From NCBI GenBank assembly GCA_025642065.1, contig JAODUP010001286.1:1-64000 (forward strand): a stretch of 64,000 bases of DNA. Reading direction: 5' to 3'. Below the pieces are notes generated by a model. The model did no database searches and had not been told where the DNA came from. It saw only the letters and a list, made by a program, of their open reading frames with translations. Position numbers and translations under genes: made by a program. Below, piece after piece: positions 37,651 to 48,982 of this stretch. Source of the stretch: Paralvinella palmiformis. Lineage: Eukaryota > Annelida > Polychaeta > Terebellida > Alvinellidae. The stretch's first letter is position 1. The number at the start of each line of letters is the position of its first letter.

Positions 37651-37729
37651 AACACACACACACACACAGACACACACACACACATGCACACACACACACA
37701 CACACATGCACACACACACACACACAAAA

Positions 37730-37773
<44 letters not shown>
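37650..37773. repeat. Compound microsatellite (AC)n(TA)n
   Basis: AC units with rare G/T interruptions to 37727, then TA units. Frames through it are artefacts. Confidence 0.96.
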
Positions 37774-37778
<5 letters not shown>

Positions 37779-38685
37779 ACATTCATTTAACCAGACCTTT
37801 AATTTTATAGTTCATGTCTTATTTGATGGATGAAACCACCGTTTGATGGAATATAATTCTATTTATTAAACAGAACCAATATAAATTTGACATATATTTT
37901 CTCTGTAGTCATGTATGACGCGGTACACGTATTCCCCAAACATAATACATATTTCCTGTCTAAGATGTCCTTTAAGAAGAATAAAATTCGTTTAGATGCC
38001 GAATATATTCAATTAGGATCGTGTTGCATAGATATTGCCAAATCGGAGTAACACTAGATCATAGAATTTAACTAGTCTTATTCCGACAACAATAAAAAAT
38101 ATTGTGAATTATTTGAGTGTTTAAGTATTTTAGTTAGAGAAATTCTCTATGACAACATCAAACAGATCGACAAAGCTACTTAGTTAGTAAGTTATTTGAC
38201 AAGTCAGTGGGTCGGTCGGTCGGTCGGTCAGTTGATCAGTTAGGTAACTAGCTAAGCAATCAATTAATATTCCTATTTATCATACAATTAGACAATTCCT
38301 TTACATGCTAGTTGTACTTAATTAGTTAATTAAATTATTTAGTCAGTTATTCAGTCAGTCAATAAGTCAGTCAGATATGGAGATCACTCAGTTCATTAAC
38401 ACACCGTCTGCATAAAGGATGCTCCAAAGTAGCCATGTTACGATAACAGTTATGGACGCATGCGTGCGTTGCATGAGGCTTAGATGGATTAAGCATCATA
38501 CACGTTGTTAACGCAACTCATTGTACTTGCCTACATCTTTCAGTAGTTTGATGTTGTTGTCTCCTACTTACATCCATCTTGTGAAAGTTTAACAAAAACG
38601 AACCTAGCCTGGGTAATCAGGTTTGATAGGAAACTGGGTAATACTAATGCTAATAATAATACTTGCCGGACATATACGCCAAATA

Positions 38686-38689
<4 letters not shown>

Positions 38690-38742
<53 letters not shown>
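38690..38742. repeat. (TA)n microsatellite
   Basis: About 26 TA units directly upstream (in + coordinates) of the minus-strand LINE. Confidence 0.96.
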
Positions 38743-38747
<5 letters not shown>

Positions 38748-38749
38748 CA

Positions 38750-39480
38750 TCCCTTTTAATTTATCAACTGCTAACAAGATTTGTCAGCGGAAGCAAAAGA
38801 CTTTTTTAATCTTTCACAGTTTTCTGGATGACTTTCTAATTGACTCGAGTTCATACAGATCTGCATGGATCATGCCATAGTTTGATTGGTAAGTTGTTAG
38901 CAAAATCCTGAAATGAATACGCTATCTAAGAAGCGTCCAATATGATTAATACACAAATAGCATGATGTCACCATAGAAGCTGCCGAATTATTATTTCACT
39001 GAAGGTGATTGATATTATAATCAGATATGCCATATTAGTGTCATTTATAATAAGCAAAATGAAAAATATCAAAAGGATGGGTCATTTTAACAAGTGTTCT
39101 TGTGTCAAGATATCATTTACACAGTGGACGTTCTTAAGGTGATTGTATGCACCTTGGAATATTAATGTGACAAGTTCAAGCATATTGACATATCTGGCAC
39201 CAATAACCCTCAGATTTATTAATGACTCATTACAGGTAATGGAAGATGCACCAAATTTGTGTTATCATTCATTCAATTCTTCAAGGATGAGGAGTACTTT
39301 AACTCATAATATATATGGCGTTGTTTCGTCTGTATGCAACTGGTATTTACCTGCGTGAGAGAACACCAGAAAAGGTACCTAGAAAAGACGCTCTCCTGAA
39401 TCGTTGTTCCAAATACCACTGAAACCATTCATGTACCTAAGCTAACAAATCAAGCATGTCTTTCAAGCCTGTCGTAAGTC
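38750..39480 (-). mobile_element. LINE b family, degraded copy in second unit
   Basis: Nucleotide order matches the LINE at 8340-9090. The C-terminal landmark (TTTCTGGATGACTTTCTAAT near 38820, then a TTG.TAAGTT.TTA.CAAAATCCTGAAAT. segment near 38885) is followed by degraded reverse transcriptase. A remnant of the catalytic region lies near 39300-39360 and of the palm near 39380-39450. Frames are destroyed. Its presence at the corresponding place in several unit copies suggests the insertion predates their duplication. Confidence 0.7.
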
Positions 39481-39849
39481 CTATTAAATGCAACAGAGGG
39501 GTAAAGATACATATAATATTGCCTTACCTTATTAGAGTAATATCATACGATAACAGCCTACACTAACCAATGTTGTTTGGGTGCAGTGATTACTTGTATA
39601 CGCCGATTATGGAATACAAATTAGCTTCGACTTAAAACAGCTACGTTTTCTATAATTTTAGATAAAACGTTAATAATAGAATTGTTCATAGCCTTAAAGC
39701 CCAAACAATTTCGTTTTTACAATTGGTCTTACACCTAGATATAAAAATTAATTATCTATCGTTCTAAATGAGGCGAGCAAAACATGCCAACACCAACAAC
39801 CATCGCCCCATTTACGCACAAATATAAATTAAATATGTAGTATACCATA

Positions 39850-39960
39850 ACAAAACTAAAATAAGTTGTACTTGTGTGGCCCATCTGATAACCGAACTAT
39901 CTGAGAAATATTCCGGTCCCTTAACATCAAACGTCGGCCTTATATATTTCCCTTTAGTTG
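39850..39960 (+). repeat. Module c, copy 1
   Basis: Matches 59140-59220: CTGATAaCcGAaCTATCtGAGAAATATTCcgGT... then a CGGcCtTAtaTtTCCC-like segment. It lies between the LINE and module d in both copies. Confidence 0.6.
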
Positions 39961-40356
39961 TTGGTAATGCTCAGAGACAAAACACTAGCATCTGTCTCAT
40001 TGAGATAACCAGTTATGTTAATAAATACCATCCTCGGCTATTATTAGCCATTATATAAAACGTCATATTTTACATCAACGGATATCTGTTTCTTTGAAGT
40101 ATTCATTACGTTATAACAATCTCAGTTGATAATGACAGTCTCTCGCTACGTCTCAATTATACTGATTAGCCTCTTATTAAAATGATATCCCATCTGACGA
40201 ATACACAAACTATCACTATCATTATTATTATTATTATTCCTAATATAGACTGGTAAACGTAAGCTCTTCCAAATAGTACCGTTATATTGACGGTATAATT
40301 ATAAACATCACGAAAACCTGAGCCCACGCCTTTATTATATGTAACATAAAATAACA

Positions 40357-40381
40357 TACACACACAAACACACACACACAC

Positions 40382-40476
<95 letters not shown>

Positions 40477-40553
40477 TACATATGTACATACATACATACA
40501 TACATACATACATACAAACATACATACATATATACATACATACATAAATATAC
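40357..40553. repeat. Compound microsatellite (AC)n(TA)n(CATA)n
   Basis: AC to 40417, TA to about 40470, CATA to 40553, with an AAATATACATA exit as at 27568. Minus-strand frames across it are artefacts. Confidence 0.97.
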
Positions 40554-40559
40554 ATATAC

Positions 40560-41216
40560 GTATTAATCCGACTAATCCTACAAATAGTCAGTGCTGTTCA
40601 AAACCATATGGGATTAGCAGATGTAGGTCATGCGAGATATTGTGTTCTTGTCACAATATCACAAGTACAGTTACCAATAAAACACATGGAATAATAGGCA
40701 ATTTAGACTGTAGCTCATCTAACATAATATATATCTGTGAATGTTTACCTTGCTCTAAACAGTATGTAGGCGAGAGTAATGGCGAACTTCGTGTTAGAAT
40801 GAATCGCCACAGATTTGCGATTAATTCAAAAGTGATGTATTCTGCGTTATTCACGCATCTTCTAGAACATACACAGATAAATACAGACTTGCCCGAACTA
40901 TCTCTAGAAGACTATGATTTAATTCCGATTGAGCAGTTACCTACTACAGGTTCATACACTCAAGACAAGATAAATAGATTAATTCGGGAAATAAGAAAAG
41001 ATATTAAGATGTTATAAAACCTTTACAAAATGAGGACGGTGTCCCATTTGTGGTACCATTTTCAAAAACGGCTAACATAGCAGCAAGAATAATTAAAAAA
41101 CATTCTAACATTCTCCAACAGAAAGAAGTGTTGAATGATTATGAATATAGAATTATCACAGCTTATTCTAAACACAAACATCTAGCTGGTTCCTTGGTTT
41201 CTCAGCCCTAGTAATT
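40560..41216 (+). mobile_element. Penelope-like element fragment with GIY-YIG endonuclease domain
   Basis: The plus strand encodes a cysteine-rich lead (RCRSCEILCSC near 40611, before the first Met), then a GIY-YIG type core: NIIYICECLPCSKQYVGES at 40708-40765, LRVRMNRHRFAINSK at 40786, and a C-terminal LIREIRKDIKML ending at 41017. The paired IIY/YVG and the R..M.RHR segment fit the endonuclease of Penelope-like retroelements. The catalytic glutamate is not obvious. In another frame, 41030-41213 encodes VPFVVPFSKTANIAARIIKK and RIITAYSKHKHLAGSLV. Those resemble the linker that normally lies upstream of the endonuclease, so the order appears switched. No reverse transcriptase is left. Confidence 0.85.
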
Positions 41217-41775
41217 ACTTCAGTAAAACAAAGCAATATTTTCTGAAGTAGATCTCAACCGAAGCTGCAACAAACATTCATTACTGACAGCAGTCAGATT
41301 TCAGTACACACAGTTAATTACTATTAATATGTGTATTTTGGTATCTTTACAGCTATGAAAGAAAAATTGGAAAGTTGGTTTATTTTCAATTACTCTAATC
41401 AAAACAGTTGTTTTGATTATAGTAACAGCGCTTCGTTCTAGACAAAGGCTACAAAGGTTAACAGTTTCTAGATTTTGGTTTGAAATTTAAAACTAGCTAG
41501 GGAATTCTGGTATAAATATTGCTGGCAAAGTAAATACTTTATACACATGCACTTGATAAAGGTTTCTTATAACCGAAACTAGTCGTGCTATTTTGGGCTG
41601 AGTGAAAATACTATTATTTCTGTCATTGTCGGAGGTATTATAATTATTATCATAATATATATTATATGTACTGATATATATGCTTTATTTCCTGTTATAG
41701 CTGCGTTATATATGTACTAATATATAAAATTTGTTTTCTATTTAGGTAGTAGTCGTTTGATCATAATTATGTAAG

Positions 41776-41776
<1 letters not shown>

Positions 41777-41852
<76 letters not shown>
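41777..41852. repeat. (AC)n(TA)n microsatellite
   Basis: AC units with TATA interruptions followed by TA units. Confidence 0.95.
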
Positions 41853-41860
<8 letters not shown>

Positions 41861-41969
41861 AACACAATCCCGATATATAAATGTAGTGCTTATTGTATGC
41901 TTAAAAAGGATGTGTGTAGCTGTGTCTGTATATGTTTGTTTGGGTGGATTTTATATCGGGATTTGTTTG

Positions 41970-42008
<39 letters not shown>

Positions 42009-42052
42009 ACATGTGTATGTGTGTGCGCGCGTGTGTATGTGTGTGTGTGTTT
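41970..42052. repeat. (TA)n(GT)n microsatellite
   Basis: TA units followed by GT-rich sequence, roughly a mirror of 41777-41852 about 120 bases away. The region between contains CCCGATATATAA and its complement-like TATATCGGGATT, so the two arrays flank a small inverted repeat. Confidence 0.9.
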
Positions 42053-42991
42053 GTACGTCCAATGGAGTGAAGGGTCGAGAACAAATCGTAAAACATATTT
42101 AAATATTAATATATAATTATCACCATGTTGACAATATTTAAAACATTAGGTTCTTTGAATCATGCTAAAACAAAAGCAAATGATACCGAGTGTTAGAAAA
42201 TACTCTAATTATGATTGTCTCATAATTATATTAATATTTTCAGATGTATTGCTTAGCTTGGGACTTATCAACACTTACTAAATTACTACCTAATACCTTT
42301 GATGATTGGTCCCTCGTTTCCTATATTTTAATGTATTAGTGACCAGTTAATTAAGTTAGTTCCAATTATTTTCACAACAGATTATGCTTAATATGACATC
42401 TAATGGATTGTTCCAATAGTATTAGAGAATAAAGTAAGGTATTTTAAAATTATATAAATAATGTCCAATAATTGTGTATTTTGTTTTTGAAATTATATTA
42501 GCCAATCAAGATCTTAGTCCATATTTACCTATGTACCTGTAAATGGGAAAACTAATTAGAAACGTTCCACACAAATCGAACTTAAGTTTCAAAAAAGCAT
42601 AAAGAAGGAACTAATAATTAAAAACAACATTACTTAAAAATGAATTTCACTTTCAGACTATGGAAATTAACAATACTATAAAGCCCAAAAATTTATTTTT
42701 GTGTGCCGATCTTGATGGCTGTTTTCAAAAATCTGAAAGACCAAATTTAAGGTATTCGTGCTAAGCATTTATAGCAAGGAAAATAAATAAAAGAATGAGA
42801 AGAAAGCTTCTTCTGTGTGTGATATCACATGATTGCCATTGCATTTTAGTCATAAGAAATATCCTACTTTTCCTTCCGTTGCAGCTATAAACATATGTCA
42901 ATGACAAAATATTGAACGCTTCAGTAACCAAGCCAAATCCTCCCCGAATCTACTACTATCACCTTCACTCTAGCAACACTACTTCAAGTTA

Positions 42992-43008
42992 TGACCTCTT
43001 TGTGACCT
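42992..43008. promoter_or_regulatory. DR5-type nuclear-receptor element, copy 3
   Basis: Two perfect TGACCT half-sites with a 5-nt spacer (CTTTG here, TTGTT in copies 1 and 2). The spacer has changed while both half-sites and their spacing are kept. This is what binding constraint would give, though three copies are too few to prove it. Confidence 0.5.
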
Positions 43009-43599
43009 ATGATATAACTTAACCTTTTCCGTCACTCTTGTCTTGCTCTAGTCGGTGACTTTTGATGTAGTGTATCTATCCTCAACAGTGACTCGTCTCC
43101 TAACAGACAGGTCAGTAGTTCTTATCGCTATATCGTCCAGACCCGCTACGAGTAATATCCATAAAGAAAAAAGATCCAGGAATTGGTAAAGTGAAGATGT
43201 TCGTCGTTTGTTGGAGGAAGAAATAACCCAAACCAGATGATCCCTCAGATGGATAAGGTTGATGTACAGCTATAATATATGGTACGGTGTCATTGTCAAC
43301 AGACAGATAAGGACAACTTTCTTTTATTTCTGGATACTACGTCTAGGCACATAATTGGCAATATTCTATCTCGGAAAACTAGAAACTGATCTTCCAGTTA
43401 AGTCAATCGTTTAATAATACATCATAATTTTGCACCTAGTTTGTGAAATTCTAACTCGAGACTTGTCTCATTTTATTGCGTCACTTTACCGATTAAGCTT
43501 TGGTACCGGTCGTCTTTATCCATTTTTCTTTGATTCATCAGTTTGTGGAACTTGTTCCGTTCGATTGCTCACACAACGAGCAAAATACATCTAAATCTT

Positions 43600-43700
43600 T
43601 TAGAAGTAGTAGTAGAAAAAGTAGTAGTAGTAGTAGAAGTAGTAAAAGTAGTAGTAATGGTAGTAGTAATAGCAGTAGTATGAGTAGTAGTGATATAAAA
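43600..43700. repeat. Imperfect (AGT)n trinucleotide tract
   Basis: AGT/AGA/AAT units. Serine- or threonine-rich frames on the two strands are artefacts. Confidence 0.93.
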
Positions 43701-43830
43701 AGTAATATATATTGTTATGTTTATATTGCTGTTATTTTTTATATTTTGTAGCATCAACATCAGTTATTCTTATTACTGATACTTTTGCAATACAGTTGTT
43801 ACCTCTCGCTATGGATTCACTATTTAGTGC

Positions 43831-44266
43831 ATGAGCCCGATAGGCTCCCCGTGCCCCGTGCACCCCCCCCCCTAGGACCTCTAACAGCATGTAAAATGGA
43901 TGCCAACATCACAAAAATGGGATGGACTACTTGTAGGTCATTTCCAAAATGGCGTCAGTGAAATTAGCGAAATAACATTTTAGTTTATAGCTCGGCTTTT
44001 AGGATAGATCGAGACGAAATCTTGGTATTTACATCTACGTTATGAGGATGATAAATTCAATGATAACGCTAACAAATCCCTATGACTCTTGCTTAATTGA
44101 AATTTCAAGATGTCTGTCATTGAAACGAGCGGGTTATCACATTTAGTCCATCCCAATTTGGTGATGGTGTCATCCAGTTTGCATGTTGGTAGAGGACCTA
44201 GGAACAAAATGAAATAGGTATCATACATTCCTGGCGGTGATGTACGGGGAGCCTCTCGGGCCGCTG
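43831..44266. mobile_element. Foldback (MITE-like) element with ~100-bp inverted arms
   Basis: The left arm (43831-43929) and the reverse complement of the right arm (44144-44266) align with few mismatches. The outer ends are CCGATAGGCTCCCCGT (43837-43852) against CCGAGAGGCTCCCCGT (complement of 44244-44259). Further in, CCTAGGACCTCTAAC and ATGGGATGGACTA have partners CCTAGGTCCTCTACC and TTGGGATGGACTA. The centre is about 210 bases without coding potential. A poly-C run sits in the left arm. I see no clean target-site duplication. It is GC-richer than module d, which it interrupts. Long inverted arms suggest a non-autonomous DNA transposon. Confidence 0.82.
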
Positions 44267-45129
44267 GTCTTATTTCAGTTAATTACTTAAAGTGTCATGC
44301 CTAATGTTTATACTAATTATTGTATAAGCTAACTTTTGTATCCCATATATCGCCAGAAGACTACTGTTAATACAATAATACATGAACATATTAAATATTC
44401 CATCGACACAAATAGTCTGTTATTAACAAACGAACGCCTGGTTTTCTAAAATCTATCTAACCGACACTTTATAAATTCATCTATATATATATTTATGTTA
44501 TAATAAGTTATGATAGAGCTATATTGTCATTATACGCCTCCTCTATTGATGACAGGCTAATTACTAGTGGTTGTCGTTTGTCCTAGGTATTTTGGTCAGA
44601 CTGTCAGTCAGTTTGTCAACTGCCTGTCGTGTTTATCCGCTGGCTTGCTTGCTGATTCAACGATTCGTTTCTTCAATTATAATACGCCCACTTAAACCCA
44701 GATATGAGATGACTTCTAGAAATCCGTGCGTCACAGATGAAATATTTTACTCCCCAAACGTATTCACTATCAAATGTTATATAAAGGTAACTAGCAACAC
44801 TGTAACTTCGATTGATGACTTTCACAAACCCTGCTTACCTGTTTATGTATGTATATGTATATATTTATGTCTCTTCGAGTTTGTTATCATTACTTGGCCT
44901 ACTATATATATAATGGGATATCACACGTCACCCATTTATCTGTCGGTGTTAAAAATGTAAGTGATTTAAGAGAGAAACTATAATATAAACTTGCCGTCAC
45001 ATTCCCGATGTACGTGAATAATTATGTATTAATTTGACTCCCACATCCGAGTACAAAAGGCTCTTCAGGAAATGGTTGTTTAACGTCTAGAACTCGCTTG
45101 AGTACTAGCAGAATAAATATAAAAACCAC

Positions 45130-45670
45130 CAGTCAGCTTACCGTAAAGGTCACCCTGCTGAGACCGAGCCCTGAGGGTCATCACTGACGTATCAGAAGCA
45201 TTTGATAATAAATGTATGACAACACTTGTCTTGTTTGATTTGTCAGCTTCTTTTGATGTCATTGCTCATACGATTCTTCAAAGGCGTCTTGAATATTCCT
45301 TTCCGGGTGATCAGAAGTGCCCTCTCCTAGATCCATTCCTAGTTTTGTGTTATACCTCAGTATCATGATGCATGAATGAACACTTCCGAAGATAGGTGTC
45401 GGAATATTAGGGAACCGCAAGAATCGGTACTGGGACTACGTAAGGACAGTGAGTACTGACCAATAATCGGTAAAATACGTAGGTGTGTTAGTCTAAATAT
45501 GCTTATGTTGAACCAGGAAAAGACAAAGCTTATTACTTTTATACACACAAAACCACAAAAATAATTGGGGATAACTCAGGAAATCCAGTTTCAGGTAAGT
45601 GAGAAAAGTGTATCCGTAGCACAGTTGGTGGAAGCCTTGGGAGTTTATTATGATACTAATTTGTATATAG
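45130..45670 (+). mobile_element. CR1/L2-like LINE relic, three separated RT motifs
   Basis: TTLVLFDLSASFDVIAHTIL near 45214 matches the palm A box (LLDLS.AFD..DH.IL). PQESVLGL near 45416 is a damaged PQGSVLGP box. NMLMLNQEKTKLITFIHTK near 45497 and VSEKSVSVAQLVEALGVYYD near 45593 are the thumb. The catalytic DD box between PQGS and the thumb is gone and frames shift. The sequence then runs into a (TA)n(GT)n array. Confidence 0.87.
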
Positions 45671-45678
45671 GATTAGGT

Positions 45679-45686
<8 letters not shown>

Positions 45687-45719
<33 letters not shown>

Positions 45720-45785
45720 AGTGTGTGTGTGTGTGTATGTATGTATGTGTCTGGGTATGTGTGCGTGTCTGAGTGTTTGTGTGTT
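45687..45785. repeat. (TA)n(GT)n microsatellite
   Basis: TA units to about 45710 then GT-rich sequence with interruptions. Confidence 0.93.
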
Positions 45786-45866
45786 CATCATGGATAATCA
45801 TCAGCATAATCATGATTTAATACTGGTAATTGAGTATTAATTCATTTGTAGTTAAGACACTCATAT

Positions 45867-46270
45867 TTTTAGATTAATGTATGTATAATTGTATTTAGAT
45901 TTATGGAGGTAGGTTTCGAAGGATGTTTAGATATGTTGATGCTCTGTGCCTGTTGCCTCTTACTATGTACCCTAAAACGCACATTGCCCGTGCCAGACAT
46001 CTTATCTATTTCCATCCAGATTCATTATTACACCAATGTAAGAAAGTTATGTCGTTATCACAACGTGTTTGAGTTTATTAGCTTTGTTATGTACAATGTA
46101 GAATCTATATTGTTGTCCTCTTATGTGGTCTGGCGAAACGACCCATTAATTCACACAATGCTGCTTGATGGTTTTATACTCCTGGAGTCGTTTGTTACTC
46201 CGGCAGGCATCTCCATGGGTATTAAGCTGCGGACAGAGTTTTTTCCCATATTATGAGTAATTAGATTACA
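45867..46270 (+). mobile_element. Repeat R, copy C (distal part)
   Basis: Begins with TTTTTAGATTAATGTATGTA and matches 37532-37650 and 47166-47227. It then continues for about 300 bases into sequence not present in copy A, where a microsatellite takes over. A 117-codon plus-strand frame (45903-46256) runs through it, but no family is recognised. In another frame the words FRYVDALCLLP resemble a polymerase YVDD box (copy A: FRYVDDLCLLP), which is too short to rely on. Confidence 0.55.
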
Positions 46271-46751
46271 CTGATATAGGAAATTTGTTAAATGTATAGC
46301 TATTATAATCCCGACGTGTCATTTGCAGTATCGGAGATCTGCCTGAAATCCGCTGTTCTCGACCATGGGTCAAATAGATCAAGTGGATAGGCGCTTTAAT
46401 TTAGATCTCACCACACCTAACTGCATATACTTAGGGACGCTAAATTAAGCGTGAATGAACGTTCCCTTAGTGATGAAAGGAAACGTATGAGGGTTAGCTG
46501 TTAGGTTCGAGTAAATCATAGTATTTACTCAGGTTTGAGACGATATTTCGTTCTAGTCCAGTAATAATCCATTGTGCAGTATTGCTACTTTGTTTATATT
46601 TTAGTTAAATCGCTTTAGTGAGTCCATACTGAGTTAGTGTACATTATCTTTGTTATGAACAAACTGTAGTGTTTGTTAACACGCTGAGGCTATATATAGG
46701 GCTTGAATTTTCACTTAGATTAGAGAATAACTTAGACGCCAGACCAGTCGG

Positions 46752-47227
46752 ATGTGTATTGATACATGGTTCATATAGGTAGGATTTATTCAGTTATTCG
46801 AACCCAGAATAAAGCTGAGGTCAGCATCTGAGGTGTCGAAATGTTTTATATACAGGTTTCTTTTGGACCACAGAAAATTACTGTTGAATGTAAACTGTGG
46901 TGTCAAAATAGTTTATGATATGTATGTAGCAAGTCACCATTGAACCACACGCACGTGTTTGTTGCGTGCTGTGGTATCAAATGGTATGTTTTTACGTGCT
47001 TCCGCTTTTTGTACGTAGCATGCATGTAGCCGCTTTCCTGTGGGCGTGACATATTGATCGCGTACGAAAAGCAAATTAGCTGGTTCCCACAGGCTGATGA
47101 GTAGACCAGACACATGCTTAGGTATACGCACACATTTATCAATATGTGGAGGTATGGAACATTTTATTTTTAGATTAATGTATGTATAGTTGTATTTAGA
47201 TTTATGGAGGTAGGTTTCGAAGGATGT
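46752..47227 (+). mobile_element. Repeat R, copy B
   Basis: Partner of 37148-37605. Keeps the 8-bp inverted pair (CCTGTGGG at 47037-47044, CCCACAGG at 47086-47093) but has lost the inner 6-bp hairpin. An extra 45-base segment at 46890-46920 includes a near-repeat of its own flank. The last 60 bases directly repeat those at the start of copy C, 1.29 kb upstream, so C and B may form one element bounded by short direct repeats. Confidence 0.7.
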
Positions 47228-47325
47228 CTCCTGAATATTGTTTAATAGACTAGACGATCAGTAGTGTTATCTTTCACTGGATGACGTTGATGAAACTGAA
47301 ACCTATAATGTTATATTTCAAATAT

Positions 47326-47405
47326 CACAATACAATCACAATACAATCACAATACAATCACAATACAATCACAATACAATCACAATACAATCACAATACA
47401 ATCAC
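47326..47405. repeat. Minisatellite, 11-bp unit
   Basis: About seven near-perfect tandem copies of ATACAATCACA. It has no spacers, so it is not a CRISPR-like array. The frame reading through it is an artefact. Confidence 0.96.
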
Positions 47406-47859
47406 TTACATGGTTTTTACAGACATTATTTGGGGTATTATTATATCACATGTTATTTGTATAGAACCTTTGAATGGCTCCTGCTAGTAAGGGCGTTTTA
47501 TTAAATATACATTATTATTATTATTAGTATTGTAACGGTAAATGTAATACAAGTTTGTCAATATTTTTCTTTGTTTCGCTAAAGGAAGAATTAGAATATA
47601 CATATATTAGTTCGCCCCTGTTTCCGTACTAACATTAACACCCAATGACCGATTTACTGGACTTCTTGTGGTGTCGAAATCTCGTTGGAGACGAAATGCA
47701 ATTACCGAGAAGGAAATAATGCACCAATTCCAGCTATCTAGGGGGAAGCCAATTACCGTTTCATGCAGTCTAGTTTCGGCTAACGAACATCCTGGTAGTA
47801 AAGAACGTTACCATTTATCGCTCAACTAGCTCATAAAGTAGACACTGTCCCCGAGAAAG

Positions 47860-48210
47860 GAATCGATTAACCATGATTTCATGTAAACACTAACTTTGAG
47901 AGACAGAGTCAGTCATCGCATAAATATGTCATTTGCGTAATCCATGTTACTTACTCAATCAGGCTTAAAGCTACCAATTATGTTTTATTTGCTGCGTTTA
48001 CTCCTATGCATCCTATTTTCATGATTGAAGATCAGATGTTTACCTTGATTGAGTCAAGTAAATGACGGTTCTCATTTCGGCTTTATAGTATTACTTTTCC
48101 CAGATCGCCGATTGTTTGTAATTAGAAGAATTTCTTTTTTTGATTAACAGCTTACGATTTGCACTCTGTAAGACATGACTGTGACTGATGTGAATCGTCC
48201 ATAATATTAT
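47860..48210 (+). repeat. Module d fragment (middle part)
   Basis: Matches 60770-61110 well. Shared segments include GAGTCA.t.AT..ATAAAT..GTCATTTG.GTAATCCA near 47905, a TTAAAGC.ACCAATTATGTTTTATTTgCTGC segment near 47965, and TTTGATT.AGTCAAGTAAATG near 48045, then CGGCTTTAT. It also corresponds to 12870-13020. It stops at a GT-rich array. Confidence 0.75.
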
Positions 48211-48217
48211 ATGTCTG

Positions 48218-48335
48218 ATGTTGTGTGTGTATGTGTGTGTGCGTGTATTTGTGCTTGCGTTTGTCTGTGTGTGTGCGCACGCGTACATGCGTTCGCGAGC
48301 GTTCGTGCATTGTGTGTGCATGTGTGTGTGAAGAG
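48218..48335. repeat. GT-rich microsatellite
   Basis: Interrupted GT/GCGT units. Frames across it are artefacts. Confidence 0.9.
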
Positions 48336-48949
48336 TAGTTTCTTACAAATATACATATGTTTTTAGTATTAGTAAGTACATTTTTTCTTTATAGTGATAG
48401 CCGAGTTCCACCTAACGTAACTCGAATTCGATAATTTTATTGTTATAAACAGTAGAACAAAAACTTAAATGCAATTGATCATTCAAATTGCATTATTGAT
48501 CTAGTAGCCTATATGAAAAGATATCGTAATGTATGGCTAGATCGTGGGTGTTATATGCTCTTGGCTTAATCAGTCTTACGACATGCTGATAATAACAGTA
48601 TCCTAGATACACTATGCCTTCCCATTGTATATTTAACCTTAATTAATTGAAGGGATTTTTTAAGGTTTTCAATGTTTCTTCATTTTCCGTTGGCATCACT
48701 TCCATTGCCCGCAGTAGATGGATATTCATTGCATGAGAATGGGAATAGAACAATATTCTTTTTTTTTGTGGTAATTTCACGTTGTTGTAAGTTACTAAAG
48801 GCTTGTCACATGAGCTAAATATAGATAACCTAAAAGGCATGTCACGAGCTATTACTTTAGCGCAGCTTAATTGTATGTATTTAGCATAAGATCAATGCTC
48901 ATAGTTTGTAGAAAATATTCACCGCTTTTTCAGTCAGTGTACAATCTTC

Positions 48950-48950
48950 A

Positions 48951-48982
<32 letters not shown>

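Larger units (their letters stand above)
36790..38520 (+). repeat. Module a, second copy, carrying repeat R
   Basis: Partner of 5430-7640. Landmarks are TATTCATCCTCcATAtAGTCTCTGAAT near 36849, TTTAGATGCCGAATATaTtcAATTAGGATCGTGTTG near 37992, GCTACTTAGTTAGTAAGT at 38176, then (GGTC)n and TCAG-type simple repeats at 38205-38370. Repeat R and a microsatellite (37148-37773) interrupt it and are missing in the other copy, so R arrived later. Confidence 0.65.
42230..44960 (+). repeat. Module d, copy 3, with foldback MITE inside
   Basis: Collinear with 11440-15400 and 21590-24330. Landmarks are ATTTTGTTTTTGAAATTATATTA at 42479, ATGTCAATGACAAAATATTGAACGCTTCAGTAACCA at 42895, TATGACCTCTTTGTGACCTAT at 42990, AACAGACAGGTCAGTAG near 43102, AAGTCAATCGTTTAATA near 43401, a CTCGAGACTTGTCTCATT segment near 43455, TGATGACAGGCTAATTACTAG at 44548 with TCAGTCAGTTTG after it, and CTAGCAACACTGTAACTTCGATTGATGACTTTCAC near 44792. 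Non-coding. Confidence 0.75.

Noticed and set aside
43500..43760. Serine-rich (plus) and threonine-rich (minus) frames
   Set aside because: They are translations of the (AGT)n tract.
47326..47405. Evenly spaced short repeats that could suggest a CRISPR-like array
   Set aside because: The 11-bp units are directly tandem with no spacers, in a metazoan-type genome; it is a minisatellite.
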